Source: Clostridia bacterium | GTDB lineage: Bacteria > Bacillota_A > Clostridia > Christensenellales > Aristaeellaceae | Length of the DNA: 44,856 bases | Reading direction: 5' to 3' | NCBI GenBank assembly: GCA_009783365.1 | Contig: WRHG01000001.1 | Span: 1-44,856 of the forward strand | Part shown: positions 8,538 through 16,125 of the stretch, piece by piece | Numbering within the stretch: position 1 is the first letter of the stretch | Layout of the letters: the number at the start of each line of letters is the position of its first letter | Program-made: the position numbers and the translations under genes | The notes under the pieces: model-generated | What the model saw: the letters and a program-made list of their open reading frames with translations, nothing else | Database searches by the model: none | What the model was told of the DNA's origin: nothing

Positions 8538-9758
8538 CTACTCTACCGGCGCGGTAATGCCTGCCACCAGGTTGTCCAACAGGGTTTGCAGGTCCGTATT
8601 ATCCGGATTGCCGTTGTACATGATGGAGCCGAAGGTCTCCGTGGGCGCCCAGTAGTTGCCGCCTACCCTCTGGATGGTGGCAAACTGGGCCTGTTCCGCC
8701 AAGGCCGCGATAGCCGGGGAAGCCTTCACCGTTTCAGAAGATCCCGCTTTCACGTTAGACGGGCCAAGGCCCCGCTTCTCAAAGCGCGTCACCTGGTTCT
8801 CCTCGTTGGTCAGCCACTCCGCCAGCAGCATGGCGTAGCCTGTTTGCTTGGAGTAGGCACTGACGCCCACCAGCTTACACCCGGCAAAGGAAGCCATCTG
8901 AACCTGCTGCCCTGCCACGGTATACGCGGGCAGCTTGGTGGCGGCATAGTTCTCTCCCCATGCCTCCTCGGCCACCTGAGCATTCCATACGCCGTTAACC
9001 CCGGCGATGATACTGCCGTCCTTAATACCGCTGACGAACGCGCCATCGTTGAGGCCGATGAAGCCCGGATTGGCCGTGACGGCCAGCAGCGCCTCCACCA
9101 CATCTACGCCCCGCAAGGGGGTATCAACTGCGTTCCAGTCACATTGGTTCGTAGATCCATCCTCCGCCAGCTTCATCGTTAAGCCCGCGCCGCTGAAGAA
9201 GGAATAAAGGTACCAGCCGCTGTCCAACTGCATGGTGATCTTCTTGCCGCTGGCCGCCGCCACTTCCATCATCCTGTCCAGGCTCTTCACGTCCTCCTCG
9301 GTGAAGTAGGACTTATCGTAAAACATGAAGTAACCATTGTCCGCGGTCATGGGGTACGCGAAGAGTTTGCCGTCCTCGCTGGCCGCCTGTACAGCCGCCG
9401 CATTCGGGCCGCCGTTTGCCTCAATCACGGTTTCGGGATTCAGCAGCACCTCCTGCAGAGCGCCCGCCATCAGCAGCTCGTTCAACTGGTCGTCCGCAAA
9501 GGCGAACACGTCCGGAGCCGACTCCAGGTCCGTCAGCACCGTGTCCTTTGCGATGGACTCGCTGCATACGCCCAAGGTCACTTCAAAGTTTTTGTCCGGA
9601 TTGGCCTCCTTGAAGGCCTCAATCATCCCGCCCAGCATGGCCTGGTCCTCTTCCGCGCCCCATACCGACAACTTGATAACATCCTCCCCCAGGGCCATTG
9701 TCACCGAAAGGGCCAGCGCCAGCGCCAATAATAGAGACAATCCTTTTTTCATTTTCAT
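8538..9758 (-). CDS. Sugar ABC transporter substrate-binding protein (family 1)
   Basis: A 406-residue extracellular solute-binding protein of the maltose/oligosaccharide type. It has a signal peptide, MKMKKGLSLLLALALALSV through about residue 23 (ALG/ED), then the mature fold beginning IKLSVWGAEEDQAML. Mid-protein PMTADNGYFMFYDKSYF matches the family's hinge region (YPLT.DNG.LYYNK). The start is the ATG at 9758 behind GGAGGTG; the frame is open upstream through the promoter, so a longer start is wrong. No lipobox cysteine is present, so the protein looks like a signal-peptidase-I substrate, unusual for a binding protein in a monoderm. It is the first gene of the operon with two permeases and GH35, with its own consensus promoter at 9810-9838. 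Confidence 0.92.
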   Translation of the reverse strand: MKMKKGLSLLLALALALSVTMALGEDVIKLSVWGAEEDQAMLGGMIEAFKEANPDKNFEVTLGVCSESIAKDTVLTDLESAPDVFAFADDQLNELLMAGALQEVLLNPETVIEANGGPNAAAVQAASEDGKLFAYPMTADNGYFMFYDKSYFTEEDVKSLDRMMEVAAASGKKITMQLDSGWYLYSFFSGAGLTMKLAEDGSTNQCDWNAVDTPLRGVDVVEALLAVTANPGFIGLNDGAFVSGIKDGSIIAGVNGVWNAQVAEEAWGENYAATKLPAYTVAGQQVQMASFAGCKLVGVSAYSKQTGYAMLLAEWLTNEENQVTRFEKRGLGPSNVKAGSSETVKASPAIAALAEQAQFATIQRVGGNYWAPTETFGSIMYNGNPDNTDLQTLLDNLVAGITAPVE

Positions 9759-9809
9759 CACACCTCCGTATTGATTTGTTACAGCTGTATACCCTGTTCC
9801 ATTGACCCC

Positions 9810-9838
9810 ATGATAGCGCATCCACGCCGGAATGTCAA
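9810..9838 (-). promoter_or_regulatory. Sigma-A promoter of the sugar-binding-protein/GH35 operon
   Basis: On the minus strand TTGACA (9833-9838) is followed after exactly 17 bp by TATCAT (9810-9815), about 52 bp before the start codon of the binding protein. This is close to the full consensus. Confidence 0.8.
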
Positions 9839-9931
9839 CCGGGCGGCAGGTCCGTTCCGCGCTTGTCCCCATTGTTGCGATGCGGTATAATCATGGTACG
9901 ATACTGCTGCGCCGGGCGGCAAAGTTCCGTT
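9839..9931 (+). repeat. Imperfect direct repeat flanking the DUF362 promoter
   Basis: CCGGGCGGCAGGTCCGTT begins at 9839 and recurs as CCGGGCGGCAAAGTTCCGTT at 9912-9931, differing by a two-base insertion and one substitution. The first copy abuts the -35 box of the sugar operon promoter; the second lies downstream of the DUF362 -10. It may be a repressor or activator site pair, or chance similarity in GC-rich DNA. Confidence 0.4.
9863..9891 (+). promoter_or_regulatory. Sigma-A promoter of the DUF362 gene
   Basis: TTGTCC (9863-9868), a 17-bp spacer and a perfect TATAAT (9886-9891), 54 bp before the DUF362 start codon. It diverges from the sugar operon promoter, the two -35 boxes being 24 bp apart. 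Confidence 0.75.
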
Positions 9932-9945
9932 GGGGAGGTGATCTC

Positions 9946-11022
9946 ATGGCATCCATCTACATCAATAACGGCGTTCGTCCCCAAGCCATGACCCGGGAAC
10001 TGCTGGAAGCGGCGGGCGTGGCAAAAAAACTGAGCCCAACGCTGAAGGTGGTCATCAAGCCCAACCTGGTGTTGGCGCGCCCCGCGGTTGAGGGAGCCAC
10101 CACCCACCCGGAGGTGGTGGAAGGCATCGTCCAATTTCTCAAGGACTGCGGTGTTTCCGACATCACAGTGGCGGAAGGCTCCTGGCTGGGGGGCGACACC
10201 CGCCGGGCATGGGAGGTCTGCGGGTACGCCGCCCTGGCCAAACAATACGGCCTGCGGCTCATCGACACCAAAAAAGATCGCCTGGTCACCCGCAAGCTGG
10301 CCGGCCTGACCCTTTCCCTCTGCCAATCAACCTTGGAAGCGGATTACCTGATTAACGCGCCCGTCCTGAAGGCTCATTGCCAAACCCTTATGACCTGCTG
10401 CCTAAAAAATCTAAAGGGCTGCATCCCCGATTCCGAGAAGCGCCGCTACCACACCCTGAGCCTCCATGAGCCCATCGCGGCCCTGGCAACGGCCATCCGG
10501 CCCGATTTGCACGTGGTAGACAGCCTATGCGGCGACCTCAGCTTTGAGGAAGGTGGCAATCCCGTTCCCACCCATCGCATCCTGCTGGGCTTCGACCCGG
10601 TGCTGCTGGACTCCTACGGCGCGGCGCTCATGGGCATTGATCCCGAGGAAATCAGGTACCTGCGCCTGGCTCGGGATTACGGGGTGGGCCGCTTTGCCGG
10701 CCCGGATACCCGTGTCGCGGAACTCCACCCGGAGGACCGGCCCAGAGGGCGGGCGCATACCGGCCGTACCGCCCAACGCTATACCGCCCATATCCATGAG
10801 GATTCCGCCTGTTCCGCCTGCTACGCGGCGCTGATTTATGCGCTGCACAAGATCGGCGCCTCCCACGTACGCGGGCCGATCCACATCGGCCAGGGCTTGC
10901 GGGGCAAAACCATCAGCGGCGTGGGTGTGGGCAACTGTGCCCTGGGGTGTACCCACAGCCTTCCCGGCTGTCCTCCCAAAGGCCTGGACATTGTAACATT
11001 CTTGCGGAATTGCGATGAATGA
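9946..11022 (+). CDS. DUF362 domain protein with C-terminal cysteine cluster
   Basis: A 358-residue cytoplasmic protein of the DUF362 family, whose role is not established. Family signs are VVIKPNLV (36 on), the THPEVVEGIVQFLKD stretch, NAPVLKAH (137 on) and VVDSLCGD. The C-terminus carries CSAC (Cys289 and 292) and a group CALGC...GCPP (Cys331, 335, 342), a pattern that could hold an iron-sulfur cluster; there is no separate ferredoxin domain. The start at 9946 follows GGGGAGGTG; the frame is open 38 codons further upstream but crosses the promoter. It is transcribed away from the sugar ABC/GH35 operon from a promoter 24 bp from that operon's, which hints at joint control but says little about function. 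Confidence 0.85.
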   Translation: MASIYINNGVRPQAMTRELLEAAGVAKKLSPTLKVVIKPNLVLARPAVEGATTHPEVVEGIVQFLKDCGVSDITVAEGSWLGGDTRRAWEVCGYAALAKQYGLRLIDTKKDRLVTRKLAGLTLSLCQSTLEADYLINAPVLKAHCQTLMTCCLKNLKGCIPDSEKRRYHTLSLHEPIAALATAIRPDLHVVDSLCGDLSFEEGGNPVPTHRILLGFDPVLLDSYGAALMGIDPEEIRYLRLARDYGVGRFAGPDTRVAELHPEDRPRGRAHTGRTAQRYTAHIHEDSACSACYAALIYALHKIGASHVRGPIHIGQGLRGKTISGVGVGNCALGCTHSLPGCPPKGLDIVTFLRNCDE

Positions 11023-11023
11023 T

Positions 11024-11043
11024 AAGGGGGTTTCTCTCCCCTT
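11024..11043 (+). terminator. Possible terminator after the DUF362 gene
   Basis: AAGGGG (11024-11029) pairs with CCCCTT (11038-11043) directly after the stop codon. The stem is short and lacks a real T tract. Confidence 0.35.
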
Positions 11044-11098
11044 TACCGGAACCTCCTGACGGGTAACTGCTTGCGCCGGCGTGCAATCGCCCCGCGCA

Positions 11099-11113
11099 CC
11101 CGGCAAAGCCGGG
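11099..11113 (-). terminator. Possible terminator after cca
   Basis: CCCGGC-AAA-GCCGGG hairpin, 8 bp past the cca stop on the minus strand, with no T tract. With the hairpin at 11024 it fills the 99-bp convergent gap. Confidence 0.35.
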
Positions 11114-11121
11114 CCAAACAA

Positions 11122-12480
11122 TTACAGTTCCGCTACGTTATGCCGATTCATGCGTAACATCGTCCGCGCTTCCGCCAGCAACGCTACTCTTTCATTTTCT
11201 ATCTGTTCCCCGATTACCAGTTCCAAAAGACGTCGTAATACAGCGCCTATTTCAGCCCCTTCCGGCACTCCCATCGCCAGCAGGTCCCTGCCGCACACCT
11301 CCAAATCTTTTAAAGCAAAGCACTGGCCCCGCAGAATTACGTCGTCCAAGATCTTTCCTATTTCATCAAGCGTCCGCAATTTCCCATGCCGACAGCGAAT
11401 TTCCTGCGCCATCGCATCGGCCCTTTTCACATGAATCAGCTTCCTGACCCTTGCCTCCCCTATTCTGTTCAGCCAGCCCTTGATATTTCTGCGATCCGGC
11501 AAGATCTCCGCATCATGGTACAGAACCAGCTGCGTAACCGTTTCTGTGGTATCCCTGTCATATTTCAAACGCGTCAGGATTTCTTTCACCCTCTCGGAAC
11601 CCACCCGCGGATGACCATGAAAGCGGCCGATTCCATCCTCTTCCGTATAGCACTCAGGTTTGGCGATATCATGCAGGAGCATGGCAAGGCGGATGGATAC
11701 ATCCTTCGCCGCGTTGTCGACGCTGACCAGTATATGGGTCATCACGTCATAGCAGTGATGCGGATTGTGCTGTTCAAATCCAATGGCGGGTTCCAGTTCG
11801 GGAATTATGGCGGTTAGGACCGGCATGTGTTTAAGCAACAGGCCGCCGGCGCCGTCCCCGACGATGAGCCTGTTCAGTTCACCGGCAATCCGTTCCGCCG
11901 AAATAGTACCGAGCAGATTTTTCCGGTCAAGCATTGCCGCCGAAGTGGCGCTGTCAATCGTAAAACCAAGCTCTGCCGCGAGTCGCAAGGCCCTCATGAT
12001 CCGCAGCGCATCTTCCCCAAATCTTACTCCCGCATCTCCTACGCATCGGATAACGCCGGCTTTCAAATCCCTCATGCCGCCAAAAAAGTCCACTGTTCCA
12101 CGGCTTGGGTGATACGCCATTGCGTTGATCGTAAAATCCCTGCGGGACAAATCCTCCCGCAGACAGCTGACAAACGTTATCCGGTCCGGACGGCGGCAGT
12201 CCGAGTACGGGCCGTCAACACGATACGTCGTAATCTCAAAAGGCTGATGGCGAATCATCAAGGTAACCGTGCCGTGCTTCAGCCCGGTTTCAATGATATG
12301 ATGCGCTCCAAAGATATTTAAGGTTTTCGCTGGCGGCGCCGGCGTGCAGATATCCCAGTCTTTCGGTTCCTTTCCCAAAAGACCGTCCCTGACGCAGCCG
12401 CCTACCGCATAGGCGTCATACCCGTTGGTTTCAAGCGTATCGATAATATACTCTACTTCACCGGGCAATCGAATGGACAT
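11122..12480 (-). CDS. cca: CCA-adding tRNA nucleotidyltransferase with HD domain
   Basis: A 452-residue class II nucleotidyltransferase that adds or repairs the 3' CCA of tRNAs. The catalytic head shows GGCVRD (27-32), the metal-binding DWD (41-43) and RRDFTINAMAY (113 on). The EDALRIMRALRLAAELGF helix follows as the nucleotide-recognition neck. An HD domain with LLHDIAKP (268 on) and paired H290-P completes the body and tail, as in the HD-containing enzymes of many Gram-positive bacteria. The start at 12480 has GAGGGTG ahead. It lies 18 bp after a flavodoxin gene and is probably co-transcribed with it. The four tRNA genes in this window all encode CCA, so the enzyme would mainly repair those. 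A poly(A) polymerase is the alternative, less likely given the HD region. Confidence 0.93.
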   Translation of the reverse strand: MSIRLPGEVEYIIDTLETNGYDAYAVGGCVRDGLLGKEPKDWDICTPAPPAKTLNIFGAHHIIETGLKHGTVTLMIRHQPFEITTYRVDGPYSDCRRPDRITFVSCLREDLSRRDFTINAMAYHPSRGTVDFFGGMRDLKAGVIRCVGDAGVRFGEDALRIMRALRLAAELGFTIDSATSAAMLDRKNLLGTISAERIAGELNRLIVGDGAGGLLLKHMPVLTAIIPELEPAIGFEQHNPHHCYDVMTHILVSVDNAAKDVSIRLAMLLHDIAKPECYTEEDGIGRFHGHPRVGSERVKEILTRLKYDRDTTETVTQLVLYHDAEILPDRRNIKGWLNRIGEARVRKLIHVKRADAMAQEIRCRHGKLRTLDEIGKILDDVILRGQCFALKDLEVCGRDLLAMGVPEGAEIGAVLRRLLELVIGEQIENERVALLAEARTMLRMNRHNVAEL

Positions 12481-12498
12481 GCGATCACCCTCTTCGCC

Positions 12499-12972
12499 TC
12501 AGCCTTCCATCATCCGGGCGGCGAAAGCGTCTATGCGAGCTTGATCCGCCGTATCCATAGGCTCGCATTTGCCGGTAACCATGCGGAGGATGGCGCGTTC
12601 GAAAAACGAAAGTTTCGCCGGATCTACGATTCCGCCCAGCCAGTCCTTAACCTTGGCGGCGGCTGTCAGTACCGCGGGCGCCGCTTTTTCCAGCGCCGCG
12701 CCGCAGGCATCCTCACTCATCCCCGAAAGATACAGTCCCAAAGGCTTTTCGGCCAATACTTCTTGGTGCCGGGTCAGGAAATCCCGCATTTCCTTACGCA
12801 GCATGCCCGCGTACACAGAACCGCCCACGATTACCCGGTCCGCCGCCTCCGGCGGGAGAATTCCCCGCCCGGCAAGGTTCACCGTATCAGCATCCCCCAG
12901 AGCCCGGGCCAGCCGTTTCGCGATCTCCTCCGCAGCGCCATGCTTGGTAGCGTAGTAAATAATGATTTTCAT
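12499..12972 (-). CDS. Flavodoxin-domain protein
   Basis: A 157-residue cytosolic flavodoxin-like protein, similar in size and layout to menaquinone-dependent protoporphyrinogen oxidase (HemG) and related small flavodoxins. The FMN phosphate loop is YYATKHGAAEEIAKRL (6 on). RVIVGGSVYAGMLRKEMRDF (about 46-65) matches the second flavin-contacting strand, and a FFERAILRMVTGK segment near 123 resembles the HemG-type insertion. An ideal AAGGAGGTG precedes the ATG at 12972. cca follows 18 bp downstream. There is no haem-pathway gene nearby, so a haem role cannot be claimed; a general low-potential electron carrier or oxidoreductase is equally possible. Confidence 0.8.
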   Translation of the reverse strand: MKIIIYYATKHGAAEEIAKRLARALGDADTVNLAGRGILPPEAADRVIVGGSVYAGMLRKEMRDFLTRHQEVLAEKPLGLYLSGMSEDACGAALEKAAPAVLTAAAKVKDWLGGIVDPAKLSFFERAILRMVTGKCEPMDTADQARIDAFAARMMEG

Positions 12973-13020
12973 CGTACACCTCCTTCATCTTAGTCGTCCG
13001 GGGCTGATGTAAGACCGGCA

Positions 13021-13053
13021 GTAAAATGATAAAGATATCCCTATTCATTTTAC
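13021..13053 (-). repeat. Inverted repeat after the DUF6020-like gene
   Basis: GTAAAATGA (13021-13029) and TCATTTTAC (13045-13053), a perfect 9-bp AT-rich inverted repeat with a 15-base loop starting 3 bp past the stop codon. It may be a weak terminator or an operator for the flavodoxin gene downstream. Confidence 0.4.
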
Positions 13054-13056
13054 CCC

Positions 13057-14985
13057 CTATCCAGCCCATTCCGCCTCTCCCCCCGACGCCCGGCAGATTG
13101 CCGCCCGCCGGCAAGGCGTCCCGCCCGGGTTGCCCGTCCATGCCAGCAGGGGCAGGGCGGCGGCGGCCACCGGTAGGAAGTAACGGAAATAGTCGTTCAC
13201 CGGGGAGAGCAGGCAAACCGCAAAGCTCAGCGCCGCCGGGGCAAAGGCCGTCAGTCCCCGCCACCGCCTCTGCCTCCCCATGCTGAAGGCCGCCGCCGCC
13301 AGCGTCCAGGTATAGGCCGCGCAGATATAGAGGACCGACAGCCCCGGAACATGCCGCAGCCCGCGAATAGCCATGGCCGCGAACCTGCGGAGGCTTTCAG
13401 GCATCGCATACGACGCTTGCACATTCAGGTTGGCCGCGATTTGCGGGTGCATTTCAAATACAAAGCGGTTCCCCGCTTGATTATTATAGGTTTTCCCTTC
13501 CAACTTGGGGAGGAAAGCATAGTAGGCGCTGTTTCCTGCCACGAAAGCCTCCGCGTATGTGAGGGGGTACTTGCCCATCATGGCGAGCCAGTCCCGCAGG
13601 TAAGGTTCCAGCGCCGCCCTTTCCGCCGGGGCTCCCTGGCCGTATTGCCGAAAGGTATACTTTACCGGGTCCGAAATCCAAGGCTCATATAGTTCCGGCA
13701 GGCGCTTCGCGTCCAGCACCCTGTCGATGGCGGCCCATTCCTCGGGGGTGACTTGCCGATCCCGAAGCACCCGGGCGCTTTGCTGAAAGCAAACGGAATA
13801 CAGGCCGCTGGCCTGCTCATCCCGAATGCCCAGGGCAGGGAGTAACAGGCTGGAAAAGCCCAACGCCAACGCCAACGCCGCCCCGAGGGCTCCGCCGATT
13901 CGCAGCCTTTGCCTGCCCTTTGCCCCCAAGGCTGTCACAAGGACTGCGGTGGGAAGCGCCACATAAACGCCGTTGCTCCGCAACAGGCAGCACAACAGCG
14001 CCGATCCGGCCAGGAGCAGCAGATCACGCCGTTTCATAAGGGCCGGACCTCGAAGGGCGGTTATAACCTGAAGGGTCAGCACCAACACCGCCGCCGTGTA
14101 GAGGGTATCCTTGCACACAAACTGAGCGTAACTGCCCCAGATGGGCGCAAGCCCAAAAAAAGCAAGCGCCGCCCACTGCACCCAGCGGGCGGCGCCCATA
14201 GCGCGGATGCGGGATACTGCCAGTCCCAGCGCCAGCGCCAGCGCCGCCGTCTGCAGCAGCATAAACAGCAGCACGCCCAGATTGTCATTGGCAAGGAGCC
14301 TTCCCAGGGACACGCACGCCCCCAGCAGCCAGGTGGTAAAAACCGGGTGCCATGTGTCCATTGGCCGGAGGCCGAAAAACTGAGCCAGCATCTCCCCCAT
14401 ATCCCAGCTTAAGGTGCCGGGGAAAAACACCAGCAGGTACGGAAGCCAGCAAAGCCCAAAGAACAGGGCGAAGCACAATGTAGGCCGGGCCCGGCAGAAG
14501 GCGGGCAGGCGGCTTGAAACCCATTTCCCTTCACCTTTTTCAACCCGTGTTCTCCGGCTCCACAAACCCATGCGCACGCTGTGATCCAGCAAGGCCGCCG
14601 CCGCCGCCATGGGAAGGCCCTGCCCGACCACCCGCAGGGCTGCCAGGCACAGCTGGGCCGGGTTCCGCAAAAAACCCCAGGTGTCATAAGCGAAAAGGGT
14701 TGTACCCAAGTAGTTGGATACGCCGAAGAGCAGCCCCAAGCAGAGGGAGCCCCAAGCCCACCGAGGCCGAAGCCGCCGGGCACGCCAAAAAAGAAGGGCC
14801 AGCGCCGCCCCCAGCGCCGTCCAAAGCAGGCTAACGGATGCAGCTGGAGGAGCGCTTAAGCCCGTATAGCCCTCCGTACCTACCTGAAACGCCATGGCGC
14901 ACGCCATGCCAAGCACCGTGCATACCAGCCCTTCAACGGCTTTCCTTTCAGGCTTCTTGGGCAAAGCCCGACCTTCAACGTTCAT
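13057..14985 (-). CDS. Multi-pass membrane protein, DUF6020-like (probable GT-C glycosyltransferase)
   Basis: A 642-residue integral membrane protein with roughly 12-14 hydrophobic helices. The N-terminal region after helix five has VFFPGTLSWDMGEMLAQF followed by MDTWHPVFTTWLLG, the acidic first-loop and His-Pro pattern seen in DUF6020 and other polytopic sugar transferases that use lipid-linked donors. Near the C-terminus is NDYFRYFLPV, which also fits this group. The start is the ATG at 14985, overlapping the upstream GT2 gene by 11 bp with GGAGG eleven bases ahead; an earlier ATG ten codons upstream has a poorer site. The coupling to a GT2 polyprenyl-phosphate transferase suggests the GT2 makes the lipid-linked sugar and this protein attaches it outside the membrane. 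The acceptor is unknown. Confidence 0.75.
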   Translation of the reverse strand: MNVEGRALPKKPERKAVEGLVCTVLGMACAMAFQVGTEGYTGLSAPPAASVSLLWTALGAALALLFWRARRLRPRWAWGSLCLGLLFGVSNYLGTTLFAYDTWGFLRNPAQLCLAALRVVGQGLPMAAAAALLDHSVRMGLWSRRTRVEKGEGKWVSSRLPAFCRARPTLCFALFFGLCWLPYLLVFFPGTLSWDMGEMLAQFFGLRPMDTWHPVFTTWLLGACVSLGRLLANDNLGVLLFMLLQTAALALALGLAVSRIRAMGAARWVQWAALAFFGLAPIWGSYAQFVCKDTLYTAAVLVLTLQVITALRGPALMKRRDLLLLAGSALLCCLLRSNGVYVALPTAVLVTALGAKGRQRLRIGGALGAALALALGFSSLLLPALGIRDEQASGLYSVCFQQSARVLRDRQVTPEEWAAIDRVLDAKRLPELYEPWISDPVKYTFRQYGQGAPAERAALEPYLRDWLAMMGKYPLTYAEAFVAGNSAYYAFLPKLEGKTYNNQAGNRFVFEMHPQIAANLNVQASYAMPESLRRFAAMAIRGLRHVPGLSVLYICAAYTWTLAAAAFSMGRQRRWRGLTAFAPAALSFAVCLLSPVNDYFRYFLPVAAAALPLLAWTGNPGGTPCRRAAICRASGGEAEWAG

Positions 14986-15955
14986 CGTGTTTTTTGGCCT
15001 CCCCAGGCCCATCAACCCTGCCGGGCGCGCAGCGCAGCAATCTTAGCAGGTTCAGGTCAACTTCAAACTGCTGGCGGTGTTTCCTGGCCACGGTGTCCAG
15101 CACCAGACCGCAAACCAGCATCAACAGCGCCAGCACCCACAGCACAGCCGCTACAATCAGGGTGGGAAAACGGGGCACAAGCCCGGTGCTGAAGAACTCC
15201 GCCAGTACCGGAACGAAAAGGCCTACGCCCGTTGCCCCGAAAGCCAACCCGAACAAGCCGAAGAAGCTCAGCGGCCGGTATTCCTTGTACAGGCGCGCAA
15301 TGGTGCGCAGCACCTTCAAGCCGTCGCTGTAGGTATTCAGCTTGCTGGGGCTGTCAGCCGGCCGATCCCGGTAGCTCACAGCCACGCTCCGCACGTGCAG
15401 GTTTTTGTCCAGGGCGTGGATGGTCATTTCCGTCTCAATTTCAAAACCCTTGCTCAACACCGGGAAGCTCTTGACAAACTGATGGCTGAAAGCGCGAAAC
15501 CCGGTCATGATGTCGGGTACGCCGCCTCCAAAAATAACGTTCACCATCCGCCTTACCAGCCGGTTTCCAAGATTGTGAAAAGCCCTCGTATTCTCCGTGT
15601 AATACGTGGCGGAAAGCCTGTCACCCACCACCATGTCCGCCTGCTTTTCCAGCACCAGGTTTGCCATTTCACCGGCGCTTTCCGCCGGATAGGTGTCGTC
15701 CCCGTCGGTAATCAGGTAACAATCCGCCTCAATGTCCCGGAACATGGAGCGGATCACGTTGCCCTTACCCTGCCGGTATTCGTAGCGCAGGATAGCCCCC
15801 GCCTGCCGGGCCAATTCGTCCGAGCCGTCCGTGGAGTTGTTGTCGTACACATAGATATCCGCTTCCGGCAGGTTCGTCCTAAAATCAGCCACCACCTTGG
15901 CGATGGTTTTGCATTCGTTGTAGCATGGGATAAGAACCGCTACTTTGCCGCTCAT
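14975..15955 (-). CDS. GT2 glycosyltransferase, DPM1/GtrB-like, with two C-terminal membrane helices
   Basis: A 326-residue family 2 glycosyltransferase. It has AVLIPCYNE at residue 6, the nucleotide-binding YDNNSTDGSDE, the metal-binding DGDDTYP (about 84-90) and GFEIETEMTIHAL with the catalytic acidic residue. Two helices (about residues 228-255 and 263-288) anchor the C-terminus. This architecture is typical of enzymes that transfer glucose or mannose from a nucleotide sugar to undecaprenyl phosphate. GGAGGTAGAAG precedes the ATG, and a consensus promoter sits at 16000-16028. The stop overlaps the start of the DUF6020-like gene by 11 bp, so the two act as a unit. The sugar is not predictable. 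Confidence 0.88.
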   Translation of the reverse strand: MSGKVAVLIPCYNECKTIAKVVADFRTNLPEADIYVYDNNSTDGSDELARQAGAILRYEYRQGKGNVIRSMFRDIEADCYLITDGDDTYPAESAGEMANLVLEKQADMVVGDRLSATYYTENTRAFHNLGNRLVRRMVNVIFGGGVPDIMTGFRAFSHQFVKSFPVLSKGFEIETEMTIHALDKNLHVRSVAVSYRDRPADSPSKLNTYSDGLKVLRTIARLYKEYRPLSFFGLFGLAFGATGVGLFVPVLAEFFSTGLVPRFPTLIVAAVLWVLALLMLVCGLVLDTVARKHRQQFEVDLNLLRLLRCAPGRVDGPGEAKKHDER

Positions 15956-15999
15956 CTTCTACCTCCGCTGGGTGCGCTGAAAAAGCATTCTGTTCAAAA

Positions 16000-16028
16000 A
16001 GCATATCACCCGGCTGTTCTTTTGTCAA
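16000..16028 (-). promoter_or_regulatory. Sigma-A promoter of the GT2/DUF6020 operon
   Basis: On the minus strand TTGACA (16023-16028), a 17-bp spacer and TATGCT (16000-16005), 45 bp upstream of the GT2 start codon. Confidence 0.75.
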
Positions 16029-16051
16029 ATTCACGTTGTCTGCCGGATGGT

Positions 16052-16061
16052 GTGGTATGAT
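16052..16061 (+). promoter_or_regulatory. Possible extended -10 promoter of the LRR gene
   Basis: GTGGTATGAT contains TG one base before TATGAT (16056-16061), 65 bp before the GTG start of the LRR gene. No good -35 lies 17 bp upstream; TTGTCT is 14 bp away. Confidence 0.4.
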
Positions 16062-16125
16062 GGAGATGGGGAGAAAATGACATCCATCTATGCTCCGCCC
16101 GAATCCCTCCCCCGGGGAGATTAAC

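Noticed and set aside
9759..9872. Longer N-terminus for the first sugar-binding protein
   Set aside because: The extension would translate the -10 and -35 boxes and bury the signal peptide; the ATG at 9758 has GGAGGTG.
16090..16125. ATG at 16090 as start of the LRR protein
   Set aside because: It has no well-spaced ribosome-binding site and would put 12 polar residues before the signal peptide; the GTG at 16126 has GGGGAG six bases ahead.
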